From positions 1 through 55,854 of the forward strand of contig CAZTCJ010000017.1 in NCBI GenBank assembly GCA_964612085.1: a stretch of DNA of 55,854 nt, in the 5' to 3' direction. Origin of the DNA: CAZTCJ01 sp964612085. Its GTDB lineage: Bacteria; Pseudomonadota; Alphaproteobacteria; JAJFIK01. The position numbers and the translations under genes are program-made. Below are positions 1-8,630 of the stretch, in pieces; positions within the stretch are counted from its first letter, which is position 1, and every line of letters begins with the position of its first letter. Below the pieces are notes generated by a model, which saw only the letters and a list, made by a program, of their open reading frames with translations, searched no databases and was not told the DNA's origin.

Positions 1-2
1 AA

Positions 3-158
3 GCGGGGGACGCTTTCCTTGAGGCGTGGCTCGTTAATGGCGGCGCGGATGCGGGCGCGCCGGGTCTGCGCCCTGAATATACCCCCACCTATTACGCAGC
101 CTTCCTATTCGATCCGGACGGGAACAAAATCGAGGCCGTCTGCCATGGCGAAGGCTGA
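3..158 (+). CDS. VOC-family (glyoxalase/bleomycin-resistance fold) protein, C-terminal fragment
   Basis: The frame is open from the window edge to a TGA at 156-158. It reads a C-terminal stretch ending ...TYYAAFLFDPDGNKIEAVCHGEG. The pattern Y-x-A-F-x-x-DPDGN-x-I-E is the typical last strand of vicinal-oxygen-chelate domains, whose glutamate is usually a metal ligand. Only about 50 residues are visible, so the substrate cannot be named. The next gene (tag) starts inside its last codons at 145, so the two are probably co-transcribed. The 5' end lies outside the window. Confidence 0.7.
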   Translation, partial: AGDAFLEAWLVNGGADAGAPGLRPEYTPTYYAAFLFDPDGNKIEAVCHGEG

Positions 159-759
159 CAGGCCAGACGGCCGCTGCCCCTGGTGCGGCGACGATCCGTT
201 TTACGTCGCCTATCACGACGAGGAATGGGGCGTGCCCGAATGGGATGACCGGGCGCTTTTCGAAAAGCTGATCCTGGACGGGTTTCAGGCGGGGCTCTCC
301 TGGATCACCATTCTGCGCAAGCGGGAGCATTTCCGCTGCGCCTTCGACGGCTTCGATCCGGAAAAGATCGCCCGCTATACGCCCGCCAAAGTCGAGCGCC
401 TGTTGAAGGACGACGGCATCATCCGCCATCGCGGCAAGATCGAAGCGACCATCGGCAATGCGCGCGGCTGGCTTAAGATCATGGAGGAAGACGGCGGCTT
501 TTCCGGCTTCCTGTGGGATTTCGTGGACGGCGCGCCGGTCCAGAATACATGGAAGACCATGGACAAGGTCCCCGCCGAAACGCCCATGAGCAAGGCCCTG
601 TCCAAAGCGCTCAAACAGCGCGGTTTCAAATTCTGCGGCCCCACCATCGTCTACGCCTTCGCCCAGGCCGTCGGCATGGTCAACGACCATCTGGTGACCT
701 GCCCCCGTTATGAGGCGGTCGCGGCCCTGGCCGGGAACCGGCGCTCCCCCGGAGCTTGA
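145..759 (+). CDS. tag: DNA-3-methyladenine glycosylase I
   Basis: Base-excision repair enzyme that removes 3-methyladenine from alkylated DNA. The 204-residue protein matches the Tag family along its length: C-x2-C near residues 11-14, then AYHDEEWGVP, the helix LSWITILRKRE, GIIRHRGKI, SKALKQRGFKFCGPTI and a C-terminal NDH-x3-C. The Cys and His residues at the two ends form the structural zinc site known in Tag. I chose the ATG at 145 because it gives the family's usual N-terminus. A longer reading from 19 adds 42 residues that belong to the overlapping VOC frame. The start overlaps the upstream VOC stop by 14 bases. Confidence 0.95.
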   Translation: MAKADRPDGRCPWCGDDPFYVAYHDEEWGVPEWDDRALFEKLILDGFQAGLSWITILRKREHFRCAFDGFDPEKIARYTPAKVERLLKDDGIIRHRGKIEATIGNARGWLKIMEEDGGFSGFLWDFVDGAPVQNTWKTMDKVPAETPMSKALSKALKQRGFKFCGPTIVYAFAQAVGMVNDHLVTCPRYEAVAALAGNRRSPGA

Positions 760-844
760 CGCCGCCGGTTTGCCGCCGCCCGAACGCCCCTTTATAACGG
801 TCGCAGAACATGTGAGTCGGAACCAAGAAAAACGGGGACAGCCG

Positions 845-1969
845 GTGTCGGACGTCATCATCAGCGGGACAGGGCTTTTCACGCCGCCCAACAGCATCAG
901 CAACGAGGAACTGGTCGAAGCGTTCAACACCTATGTGGAGCGTTTCAACGCAGCGAATGCCGAGGCCATCGCGCGCGGCGAGATCGAGGCGCTTCAGCCC
1001 TCCAGTTCCGAGTTCATCGTCAAGGCCTCGGGCATCAAAAGCCGATACGTGATGGAGAAGGAGAATATTCTCGATCCCGACGTCATGGCGCCGCGCTGGC
1101 CGGACCGTCCGAATGAGGAGATTTCCGTCCTCGCCGAGATCGCCGTCGCGGCCGCGCGCCAGGCGATGCAGCAGGCCAACAAGGAGCCCCAGGATATCGA
1201 TGCGGTGCTGGTGGCCGCCTCCAATATGCAGCGGCCCTATCCCGCCATGGCGGTGGAGGTGCAAAACGCGCTCGGCATCGGCGGCTTTGGCTTCGACATG
1301 AATGTGGCGTGTTCGTCCGCCACCTTCGCGATCCAGACCGCAAGCGACATGGTGCGCTCCGGCAATGCGCGGGCCGTGCTGATCACAAACCCGGAAATTT
1401 GCTCCGGACACCTCAATTTCCGCGACCGGGACAGCCATTTCATTTTCGGCGACGTGGCCACCGCCGTCATCGTGGAGAACAAGCGCTTCCACAAAGGCGG
1501 CGAGGCCTGGGACGTGATCGGCACAAGGCTCGCCACGCAGTTCTCGAACAATATCCGGAACAATTTCGGCTTTCTCAATCGCACATCGCCGGAGACGGCG
1601 GCCGATTTCGACAAGCTGTTCGTGCAGGAAGGCCGCAAGGTGTTCCGGGACGTAGTGCCTTGGGTCTCGGAACTGATCCTGAATCATCTGGCCGAACACG
1701 GGCTCAAACCCGAAGCCATGCGCCGGCTCTGGCTGCACCAGGCCAATATCAACATGAACGAACTGATCGCGCGCAGGGTGTTGGGGCGCGATCCTCTGCC
1801 CGCGGAAGCGCCGGTGATCCTGGACGAATACGCCAACACCAGTTCCGCTGGCACGATCATCTGCTTCCACAAATACCGGCAGGATCTGGAGCCCGGCCAT
1901 ATGGGGCTGATCTGTTCCTTCGGCGCGGGCTATTCCGCCGGGAACGTCATTGTGCGGCGGGTGTCGTAA
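845..1969 (+). CDS. beta-ketoacyl-ACP synthase III (KAS III / FabH-like)
   Basis: Thiolase-fold condensing enzyme expected to join an acyl-CoA primer to malonyl-ACP in the cytoplasm. The 374-residue protein carries the Cys-His-Asn triad of KAS III: Cys156 in NVACSSATF, His298 in LWLHQANINMN and Asn331 in EYANTSSAGT. It is longer than canonical FabH (about 320 residues), with an inserted segment near residues 30-60 and 70-90. It therefore looks like the long KAS III group rather than the main FabH. I chose the GTG at 845 because it yields the typical MSDVIISGTGLFTP start, with a GGGGA stretch just upstream. A GTG at 812 is an alternative. No other fatty-acid genes are adjacent, so its primer preference is open. 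Confidence 0.85.
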   Translation: MSDVIISGTGLFTPPNSISNEELVEAFNTYVERFNAANAEAIARGEIEALQPSSSEFIVKASGIKSRYVMEKENILDPDVMAPRWPDRPNEEISVLAEIAVAAARQAMQQANKEPQDIDAVLVAASNMQRPYPAMAVEVQNALGIGGFGFDMNVACSSATFAIQTASDMVRSGNARAVLITNPEICSGHLNFRDRDSHFIFGDVATAVIVENKRFHKGGEAWDVIGTRLATQFSNNIRNNFGFLNRTSPETAADFDKLFVQEGRKVFRDVVPWVSELILNHLAEHGLKPEAMRRLWLHQANINMNELIARRVLGRDPLPAEAPVILDEYANTSSAGTIICFHKYRQDLEPGHMGLICSFGAGYSAGNVIVRRVS

Positions 1970-1981
1970 ACGCCCCGACGG

Positions 1982-2347
1982 TCAGACCGGCTTGACCATG
2001 ACGATCCGGAAGGGCTGCAGCTCGCCGTCTTCATCCGTGACCGAAACATAATCGCCTTGGGTCAAGGCATGACGGTCGAGCTTGAACAGCGGCTCGTCCT
2101 CGTCCATGGGCTGACCGTCATAATGGAAATGCCAGCCCCGGCCCACATGGGCCAGATGCCCCTTCTCGTCGTCTTCGCCTTCCCAGAACCGGTGCACATA
2201 GCAATGGTCTTTCTGGGCGCGCCATTCTTCCGCGTCCAAATGACCCTGATCGTCCAGGGGCGCGACGAACTCATAGCCGCGCGCAGGATTGCCGTTGGGG
2301 AACTCGTGGGTGCGCGCCAGTTCAAGACGAATACGGTACAAAGCCAT
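1982..2347 (-). CDS. conserved hypothetical protein, 121 aa, acidic
   Basis: I do not recognise a named domain. The 121-residue protein starts MALYRIRLELARTHEFPNGN and is rich in His, Asp and Glu, with a central HCYVHRFWEGEDDEKGHLAHVGRGWHF-like His/Trp-rich stretch (quoted in part) and a beta-rich C-terminus ending FRIVMVKPV. There is no signal peptide or membrane segment, so it is probably cytosolic. The ATG at 2347 is supported by a perfect AAGGAGG site about 7 bases upstream. It follows the universal stress gene on the same strand by 49 bases, which suggests co-transcription and a possible link to stress or low-oxygen physiology; that link is inference. It converges with the KAS III gene with 12 bases between stops. 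Confidence 0.7.
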   Translation of the reverse strand: MALYRIRLELARTHEFPNGNPARGYEFVAPLDDQGHLDAEEWRAQKDHCYVHRFWEGEDDEKGHLAHVGRGWHFHYDGQPMDEDEPLFKLDRHALTQGDYVSVTDEDGELQPFRIVMVKPV

Positions 2348-2396
2348 GAAGAAACCTCCTTGGTCTTCTTTTTCTGGATCAATGAGTCTGGTCTGA

Positions 2397-3263
2397 TCAG
2401 TGCGCCAACAAAACCGGCAGGGCCGCGTTGGCGAGAACGTGACGGGTCGCGCCGCCGAGCAGAAGCTCGCGGATCCGGCTATGGCCATAACCGCCCATCA
2501 CCAGAATGTCGGAGCCCGCCTTGACGGCTTCGCCCAACAGAACCTCGCCGATCGCCCGGCCTTCCGGATCGACCACATGCTCTTCGCTGTGCAGGCCGAA
2601 AAAGGCGAGATAATCCGCCAACGTATCGGTGAGCGTGGTGTCCTTGGCGCCGCTCGTCACATTGACGATGCGGATGCGCCGGGACTTTTGCAGAAACGGC
2701 ATGGCCGCCCGCACCGCATGGGCGGCCTCGGCGCTGCCGTCCCAGCCGATGGTGGCGTCGGTGCCGATCTGGCTCACTTTCGTCTGGGGCGAGAGCAGGA
2801 TCGGGCGGCCCCGCGCCATCAGGCATTCCTGAAGCGCGTCCGCATACCCATAGCCCTCATTGGGATGACCGTTCTCGAACACCACCAGATCGCACAACAG
2901 CGCGCGTGCCCCGACCACAACGGCGAACGGCCCCATATCCTGAACGAAGGACATGGTGGGCGCGCCGGGCCCGCGCGGTGCGTCGAGCATTTGAAAGCCG
3001 CTGGCCTGGGCATGTTTTTCGACCGTGGCCTTGGCGCGGGCGGCGGCGTGATCAGCGGCATCCTTGGCCGCGCTCAGAATGTCCTGAATGACCGGCCCGG
3101 CGACACCCTCGCCCATGAAGGGCAGGGTTTCATTCGGGTCCGGACGAACGAAGAAGCCCTCCACATGGGCCCCCAGCTCTTTGGCGGCAACCGCCGCCAT
3201 GGCAAGGGCACCGTCGTCGCGCTCGGCGCCGACCAGAGGGACAAGAATCTTGCGGATGGTCAT
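2397..3263 (-). CDS. tandem-domain universal stress protein (UspA family)
   Basis: Cytosolic stress protein of 288 residues with two Usp domains. The first begins MTIRKILVPLVG at the N-terminus. The second begins near residue 165 (DATIGWDGSAEAAHAV) and ends with GGYGHSRIRELLLGGATRHVL, the G-x2-G-x9-G-S/T-type loop that binds ATP in this family. The first domain's equivalent loop is degenerate, as is usual in tandem Usps. It lies downstream of the LonB-like gene on the same strand, with a 128-base gap. That gap holds an FNR/FixK-type palindrome (3352-3365), so low-oxygen induction is plausible. The hypothetical gene at 1982-2347 follows. Confidence 0.92.
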   Translation of the reverse strand: MTIRKILVPLVGAERDDGALAMAAVAAKELGAHVEGFFVRPDPNETLPFMGEGVAGPVIQDILSAAKDAADHAAARAKATVEKHAQASGFQMLDAPRGPGAPTMSFVQDMGPFAVVVGARALLCDLVVFENGHPNEGYGYADALQECLMARGRPILLSPQTKVSQIGTDATIGWDGSAEAAHAVRAAMPFLQKSRRIRIVNVTSGAKDTTLTDTLADYLAFFGLHSEEHVVDPEGRAIGEVLLGEAVKAGSDILVMGGYGHSRIRELLLGGATRHVLANAALPVLLAH

Positions 3264-3351
3264 GGCGTACTCCCGGATTTTGGCGGGTTGGATCCTGACT
3301 CACAGCCCTGTCATCTCGCTAATACAGAGCACCATCCCCCGTCAACAGGCG

Positions 3352-3365
3352 TTGACACAAGTCAA
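3352..3365. promoter_or_regulatory. FNR/FixK-type box upstream of the universal stress gene
   Basis: The 14-base sequence TTGACACAAGTCAA is a perfect TTGAC-N4-GTCAA palindrome, matching the TTGA-N6-TCAA pattern bound by FNR/FixK proteins in alphaproteobacteria. Its centre is about 95 bases upstream of the usp start. On the minus strand a possible -10 (TATTAG, 3319-3324) lies at roughly the distance expected for activation from about -41 to -46. The site is seen; the regulator is inferred. Confidence 0.55.
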
Positions 3366-3391
3366 AGCGGCAAGCCCCCGGGTGCGGGCGT

Positions 3392-5842
3392 TCAGAACGG
3401 CCACCACCGTTTCCGGGGCGGAGTTTTCGCCCCGCCGCCCCCTGCCTCGCCGCCATTGCCCCGGTTGCCAGCCAGCTCTTTCAGGCGCCGTTCGACCATG
3501 CCGTAAACCGTGCCCGATGGATGATTGCCGTTTTCATCCGGGGATCCTGCAGGCACGCCCGTGAGAAGCTCGATGCCCTGTTCGATCGTTTCGATGCCGT
3601 AGATCTGGAACTTGCCCGCCCGCGCGGCCGCAACGATATCCTCGCGCAACATCAGTTGGCGGATATTCCCCGCAGGGATCAGGACACCCTGATCGCCGGT
3701 CAGCCCGCGCAAGCTGCACAGATCGAAGAAGCCCTCGATCTTCTCGTTGACGCCGCCGATCACCTGCACTTCGCCGAACTGGTTGACCGAGCCCGTGACC
3801 GCGAGCCCCTGCCGGATCGGCAGATCCGCCAAGGCCGACAGCAGCACGTAAAGCTCCGTCGAGGACGCGCTGTCGCCGTCGATGGCCCGGTAATTCTGTT
3901 CATGGGCGATCGTCGCCGCGAACTGAATGGCGCGGTCCGTGGCGAAAGTCGCCAGAAGCCAGGCGCTCAGGATTTCCACGCCCTTGGAATAGATGGCACG
4001 CCCGAAGCCGACGGACCGTTCGATATTGATGACCCCATTGCCGCCCGCGCGCACCCGCGCCGTCACCCGCGACGGGCTGCCGAAGCTGTAATTGGGCAGG
4101 GAGCGGACGACCAGCGCATTGATCTGACCGGTGCGTTCGCCATCCGTCTCGATGAGCTGCATGTCGTCATTGATATACTCCAGGAAGCGCTCGCGCAGGC
4201 GGTCGGCCCGCGTCTCCTGGCTGTCGAGCGCCTCCTGGACATGGGCCGCCGTGATCACCGCCGCGCCCGCCTCGGCCGCGCTGAAATCCGCTTCACGCAA
4301 CAGATCGCGCAAGGGCTCCATCAGGATCGACAACCGTTCGCCGTCTCCGGCGAGCCTGGAGCTGTGTTCGATGACGCGCGCGATGCCCGCCGGGTCGAGC
4401 GGCCGCAAACCCTCGTCCCGGGCCGCCGTACCCAACATCCGGGCGACCTGCTGATGGGCCTCTTCGTCGCGCTCGATACTGTCGGAAAACTCAACCTGCA
4501 CCTTGAACAGTTTCGGAAAATCCGGTTCCCGCCCATTCAGCATATGATAAAGCGCGGGCGGACCGAACAGTACCACTTTGAGATCGATGGGGATCGGCTC
4601 GGGCTCCAGCGTCAGCGTGCTGATCATGCTGTACTGCTCGCCATAGGACTCGATCACCACTTCCAGGCGGCGCAGACTCCGCTTCAAGGCTTCCCACGCC
4701 ATGGGATCGCGCAGGACCTTCAAGGCGTCGATCAAGAGATAGCCGCCATTGGCCTTGTGCAGAGCGCCGGCGCGGATGAGCGTCGGATCGGTGACGAGCG
4801 CGCCCATTTGCGAGCGGTGCTCGATGCGGCCGACCAGATTGCCCAGCGTGGGATGGTCCAGCATGACCACGGGCGCGCCCGTGGTCTTTTCATTGTCCAC
4901 GAACAGATTGACTTCATAGCGGTGAAATGGATCGCGCCAGGTGGCGCTCGACATATCGCCCTGGGGGGTCACTTCGTGCAGGCCCTCAGCCGCCTGAGGC
5001 GCGAAGATATGGACCTGCGAGACCACATCGTCGTGGAGACCCGTCAGCCAGGCGAGAACGGTCTCATCGTCCTCGAACGCCTTGCGCAGGTCGTTGATGG
5101 AATGGCCCACGGCGAAATCGGCGAACTCCTTGTTCAGCCGGTCAAGCTCATCGACCCGTTCCGCTTCCCAGCGCGGGATCTGCTGAAAGATATCCTCGAT
5201 CGAGCCCTGAATTTCCTCGATCAGCCGTTCGATCCGGTCCCGCTCTTCCTCGGGCAGCGCGGCATAGTCTTCCGGCGACATGACCTCGCCGTCCTGCATG
5301 GCCGCGAAACCGATGCCGCTCTGGGTGCTGACAAGCGCGATCCCTTCCGCCTCAGCCTGGTACTGCAGGGCGCCAAGCGCATCCGTATGCTTCTTTTCGA
5401 ACGCGTCTTCGATGGCCTTGCGCCGGCCGAGATATTCCTCGCTCTGAAAGATGGCCGGCAGGGTGTTGCGCAGGTCGGTTACGAACCCGGCCACCCTGTC
5501 GCGCAACCGCCGCCCGTCGCCCCGCTTCAGACGCAACGCCTGCGGACGGTCGGGATCGGTGAAATTGTTCACATAGACCCAGTCGAAGGGCGGCTCTTCC
5601 TCCGCCGCCAACTGGCGCAGCAGGCCTTCGACCGCTTCATCGGCGGCGGCATCGCCCGGGCCCAGGACGAACAGATTGTAGCCTGGATGGGTAATCCGCG
5701 TGCCGAAACGGATGGCCTCAAGCGCCCGGTTTTGTCCAAACAGCCCGTTGAGCGCCTGTAGCTCGCCCGTGTTTTCGAAGGAGAACCGCTCCGGCGTACA
5801 GCGGTTGTACAAAGCATCTGGCGCAAGAGGAGAAACCGGCAT
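3392..5842 (-). CDS. LonB-like ATP-dependent protease (AAA+ domain with Lon C-terminal Ser-Lys protease)
   Basis: An 816-residue protease of the bacterial LonB-like group (AAA_32 plus Lon_C). The N-terminal half has an altered nucleotide-binding region: FVLGPGDAAADEAV replaces a classical Walker A, a degeneracy seen in this group. A long helical, acidic insert follows (about residues 130-280). The C-terminal protease domain shows the catalytic Ser in DGDSASSTELYVLLSAL and the Lys in GGVNEKIEGFFDLC. The tail is Gly-rich and ends PPRKRWWPF. I chose the ATG at 5842, giving MPVSPLAPDAL; the reading frame stays open upstream but only as antisense of the HD gene. It is the first gene of the minus-strand group leading to usp. 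Protein quality control is the likely role; substrates are unknown. Confidence 0.88.
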   Translation of the reverse strand: MPVSPLAPDALYNRCTPERFSFENTGELQALNGLFGQNRALEAIRFGTRITHPGYNLFVLGPGDAAADEAVEGLLRQLAAEEEPPFDWVYVNNFTDPDRPQALRLKRGDGRRLRDRVAGFVTDLRNTLPAIFQSEEYLGRRKAIEDAFEKKHTDALGALQYQAEAEGIALVSTQSGIGFAAMQDGEVMSPEDYAALPEEERDRIERLIEEIQGSIEDIFQQIPRWEAERVDELDRLNKEFADFAVGHSINDLRKAFEDDETVLAWLTGLHDDVVSQVHIFAPQAAEGLHEVTPQGDMSSATWRDPFHRYEVNLFVDNEKTTGAPVVMLDHPTLGNLVGRIEHRSQMGALVTDPTLIRAGALHKANGGYLLIDALKVLRDPMAWEALKRSLRRLEVVIESYGEQYSMISTLTLEPEPIPIDLKVVLFGPPALYHMLNGREPDFPKLFKVQVEFSDSIERDEEAHQQVARMLGTAARDEGLRPLDPAGIARVIEHSSRLAGDGERLSILMEPLRDLLREADFSAAEAGAAVITAAHVQEALDSQETRADRLRERFLEYINDDMQLIETDGERTGQINALVVRSLPNYSFGSPSRVTARVRAGGNGVINIERSVGFGRAIYSKGVEILSAWLLATFATDRAIQFAATIAHEQNYRAIDGDSASSTELYVLLSALADLPIRQGLAVTGSVNQFGEVQVIGGVNEKIEGFFDLCSLRGLTGDQGVLIPAGNIRQLMLREDIVAAARAGKFQIYGIETIEQGIELLTGVPAGSPDENGNHPSGTVYGMVERRLKELAGNRGNGGEAGGGGAKTPPRKRWWPF

Positions 5843-6121
5843 GGAGGACAGCCCCGTTAGATACCCACGCGGCGGCTCTCTTTCCCGGACCCGCCGACCC
5901 ATTACCACTATATCAGGGCTTGGACCGGCGCGCAGCGGGCCATCGGCGTTTAACCCGCCGGGGTATCTCAACGAAAAGTGAGGCTTGAGCCCGGGCGCCC
6001 GCGCGATTAGCGTGCGGCTCGCTCTGCCGTGCCTGCCCTGCGCCGGGTTGCCGCGCGGCGGCTTGCCTCTTAAGACAAAGTCTCTTCGCAAGACCAACAC
6101 GAACATCAGGACGAACCGCAC

Positions 6122-6757
6122 ATGCCCACGCCGCGTGCCTTTGATGACCGTCCGCGCGCCTGGCAGCGGATGTTGAGCGGACGCCGGCTCGATCTGCTCG
6201 ATCCGTCGCCCCTCGATATCGAGATCACCGATATCGCCCATGGGCTCGCCCGGGTCGCGCGCTGGAACGGCCAGACCCAGGGCGACCATGCCTTTTCCGT
6301 CGCGCAGCATTCGATCCAGGTGCTGGAAATCTGCGAGCATCTGCGGCCCAAGCTCGATCCGGCCGCCCGGCTGGCCGCCCTGCTCCACGACGCGCCGGAA
6401 TATGTGGTGGGCGATCTGATCAGCCCGTTCAAGGCCGCCGTCGGGCTCGACTACAAGACCTTCGAGAACCGGCTTTTGACCGCCATTCACATCCGCTTCG
6501 GCCTGTCGGGCGAAACGCCCGCGCCGGTGCGCGCGCTCATCAAACGGGCCGACCGCACCAGCGCCTATTTCGAGGCGGTGCAGCTCGCCGGTTTCGCCGC
6601 CACGGAAGCCCGCCGCTTTTTCGGCTCGCCGCGCGGCGTGCCCGAACCGGACCTGACGCCGCTGCCGGCGGCCGACGCCCAGACCCGTTTCCTCGCCTGT
6701 TTCGAGAGCATCTGGACGCAAATTCGCGGACCTTTGGAGCCATGCCCGACATCGTGA
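6122..6757 (+). CDS. HD-domain phosphohydrolase (YfbR-like 5'-nucleotidase family)
   Basis: A 211-residue metal-dependent phosphohydrolase with a single HD domain. Visible metal ligands are His63 (FSVAQHSIQV), His89-Asp90 (ALLHDAPEYV) and Asp144 (KRADRTSAYF). The preceding DIAHGLARVARWNGQT segment and the AQHS motif are typical of the subgroup related to E. coli YfbR, which dephosphorylates deoxynucleoside monophosphates; the substrate here is not proven. No membrane segment is present. An AGGAC sequence lies just upstream of the ATG. It leads a plus-strand run through the phosphatase and NAD repressor genes, with 129 bases before the next gene. Confidence 0.85.
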   Translation: MPTPRAFDDRPRAWQRMLSGRRLDLLDPSPLDIEITDIAHGLARVARWNGQTQGDHAFSVAQHSIQVLEICEHLRPKLDPAARLAALLHDAPEYVVGDLISPFKAAVGLDYKTFENRLLTAIHIRFGLSGETPAPVRALIKRADRTSAYFEAVQLAGFAATEARRFFGSPRGVPEPDLTPLPAADAQTRFLACFESIWTQIRGPLEPCPTS

Positions 6758-6886
6758 CAGCGCATGCGCGCCAGGACGGCCCCCTTTCAGCGGCTAACGC
6801 GGAACTCTTCGGTCGAAACCGGTGACTCGTGGTACAAAGCGCTGACATTCAACGGCTGTCATGCCGCTGCCAGGAGTTGCCGGATC

Positions 6887-7420
6887 ATGATTTACGTGAC
6901 GTCTCTTGAGAAACTGGAGACGACGCTCGAAAACGTGCGGCCCGCGCGCCTTGTCACCCTCTTGCCGGAAGAGGAATTTTTCGACACGCCGCATCCTCTC
7001 GAACCGCATCAGCATCTGAATATCGGTATTCACGACATCATCGAGCCTTTGCCGGATCTGGTGGCGCCCGATACCCGCCATGTGGAAGCGCTGATCGCCT
7101 TCATTCAGGAGTGGATCAAGGCTACCGAAGCGGGCCATGAGACTGGCGGCATCCTGTTTCACTGCCGCATGGGCGTGAGCCGGTCGGGCGCCGCCGCCTA
7201 CATCGCCTTGTGCATGCTGGGCGAACCGGGCAAGGAGCGCGACATCGCCCGGACCATGCGCGCGCGGGGGCCGCATATTCAGCCCAATATTCTGATGGTG
7301 GAAATCGCCGACGATATTCTGGGCCGCAACGGGCGCATGGTCTCCGCCATCTGGGAACTGGGTCTGGGATCCGGCATGAATGAAATGGACTGGCTGGAGA
7401 TGGAGGTCGATGACCGCTGA
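6887..7420 (+). CDS. dual-specificity / tyrosine phosphatase-like protein
   Basis: A 177-residue cysteine phosphatase. The P-loop signature HCRMGVSRSG is at residues 92-101, giving the C-x5-R motif with nucleophile Cys93 and Arg99; Asp50 in IGIHDIIEP is the likely general acid. There is no signal peptide, so it should act in the cytoplasm. Its natural substrate cannot be told from sequence. AGGAG at 6872-6876 sets the ATG at 6887. Its last 11 bases overlap the start of the NAD repressor gene, so the two are translationally coupled, which hints at a shared context. The ribosome-binding site of the next gene lies inside this gene's 3' end. Confidence 0.83.
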   Translation: MIYVTSLEKLETTLENVRPARLVTLLPEEEFFDTPHPLEPHQHLNIGIHDIIEPLPDLVAPDTRHVEALIAFIQEWIKATEAGHETGGILFHCRMGVSRSGAAAYIALCMLGEPGKERDIARTMRARGPHIQPNILMVEIADDILGRNGRMVSAIWELGLGSGMNEMDWLEMEVDDR

Positions 7421-8594
7421 TCCCACGCCGAAATCCGCCATGATGAACGATCCGGCACTGGCCGGCGGCGACGGACTGGCTTCCGGTACGGGGCGTCCGG
7501 ATCATTCCGTGATCATCGGACTGAGCGCGGTCATCATCGCCGTACACGCGGAAACGCCGAAAGTCCAGGTGGTGCCCCGTCCTTACGCGCCGCTTCAAAG
7601 CGGCGAGGCCGGTGCTCATCATTTCATGGACGAGGACGGCACGGCACAGGCCGGAGGTCCGGGCACGGGCGACTGGTACGGCCTGCCCTTCGGGCCGTTC
7701 GATCCCGCCATTCACCGCACGCTTGAAATCGGCCTGCGCTCCTGGGTCGAGGAACACGCCCATTTGCAGGTGGGCTATGTGGAACAGCTCTATACGTTCG
7801 GCGACCGGGGCCGCTATCTGGCGGTGCAAGGCATTCCCCGGATCGTCTCGGTGGGCTATCTGGCGCTCACCCGCCTGACCGACACCGCTCCCGGTACGGA
7901 CCGCAGTTGGGTCGATTGGTACCGGTATTTTCCGTGGGAGGACTGGCGCGACGGCGAACCCGGGATCATATCCGGGGAAATCCGCCGCTGCCTGAAGGAC
8001 TGGACGGACGCCTCCCAAGGGGAAGGGCAAAAGACCCGCCGCTGGAACAGGGTCCGCGCCTGTTTCGGCTTCGACGGCGTGACCTGGGACGAGGAAAAAG
8101 TCCTGGAACGGTATGAATTGCTGTATGAGGCCGGGCTTGTCGCCGAAGCGGTCCGGGACCGGCGCGACCGGGCCAAGGCGCAGGCCGGTCTTGCGGGCGG
8201 CCTTCCGCCGGATGCGGACGATCACCCCGGACCCGGAGGCGCTTTCGGCGAGCCCATGCAGTTCGACCACCGGCGTATTCTGGCGACCGCCATGGGCCGC
8301 CTGCGCGGCAAGCTCAAATACCGTCCGGTGGTGTTCGAACTGATGCCCGCCACCTTCACCTTGTTCGAGTTGCAACGGACCGTGGAAGCGATCTCGGGCG
8401 TGCGCGTCCACAAGCAGAATTTCCGCCGCCTGGTCGAACGCAGCGGCCTTGTCGAAGGCACCGATCAGACGATCCAGACCGCCGGACGGCCGGCCAAGGC
8501 CTTCCGCTTCCGCCGGGAAGTTTTGACGGAACGTTCTACCGCCGGCGTGCGCCTGGCCCCGGCCCGCGCCGATCGCGGCCGGAAAAGCCATTGA
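7410..8594 (+). CDS. nadQ: Nudix-related NAD biosynthesis repressor (NadQ / NrtR type)
   Basis: A 394-residue protein with an N-terminal Nudix-like domain (from about residue 35, SVIIGLSAVIIAVHAE) and a C-terminal winged helix (about 300-385). The C-terminal part FTLFELQRTVEAISGVR...KQNFRRLVERSGLVEG...GRPAKAFRFRREVL is the signature DNA-binding region of NrtR-type regulators. Length and the adjacent nadABC operon fit the alphaproteobacterial NadQ (COG4111) group. NrtR proteins sense ADP-ribose or NAD-related ligands; the ligand here is not shown. The catalytic Nudix box (GX5EX7REUXEEXGU) is not recognisable, consistent with a sensor role. The ATG at 7410 has GGAGG 6 bases upstream. Two matching inverted repeats in front of nadA (8642-8658 and 8706-8722) are its likely targets. 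Confidence 0.8.
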   Translation: MTADPTPKSAMMNDPALAGGDGLASGTGRPDHSVIIGLSAVIIAVHAETPKVQVVPRPYAPLQSGEAGAHHFMDEDGTAQAGGPGTGDWYGLPFGPFDPAIHRTLEIGLRSWVEEHAHLQVGYVEQLYTFGDRGRYLAVQGIPRIVSVGYLALTRLTDTAPGTDRSWVDWYRYFPWEDWRDGEPGIISGEIRRCLKDWTDASQGEGQKTRRWNRVRACFGFDGVTWDEEKVLERYELLYEAGLVAEAVRDRRDRAKAQAGLAGGLPPDADDHPGPGGAFGEPMQFDHRRILATAMGRLRGKLKYRPVVFELMPATFTLFELQRTVEAISGVRVHKQNFRRLVERSGLVEGTDQTIQTAGRPAKAFRFRREVLTERSTAGVRLAPARADRGRKSH

Positions 8595-8630
8595 AATCAA
8601 ACGGCTTCAGGCAATCATGGATTTTGTGTA

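Noticed and set aside
34..930. Long antisense open frame over tag
   Set aside because: It mirrors the strongly supported tag and KAS III genes, lacks family motifs and reflects high GC at third positions.
680..1900. 406-codon antisense frame over the KAS III gene
   Set aside because: Composition is His/Gly/Arg-rich noise typical of GC-rich shadows, and the opposite strand has a full catalytic triad.
5843..6721. Upstream extension of the LonB-like gene to 1109 residues
   Set aside because: The extension is antisense to the HD-domain gene and has no LonB family content; the ATG at 5842 gives the expected start.
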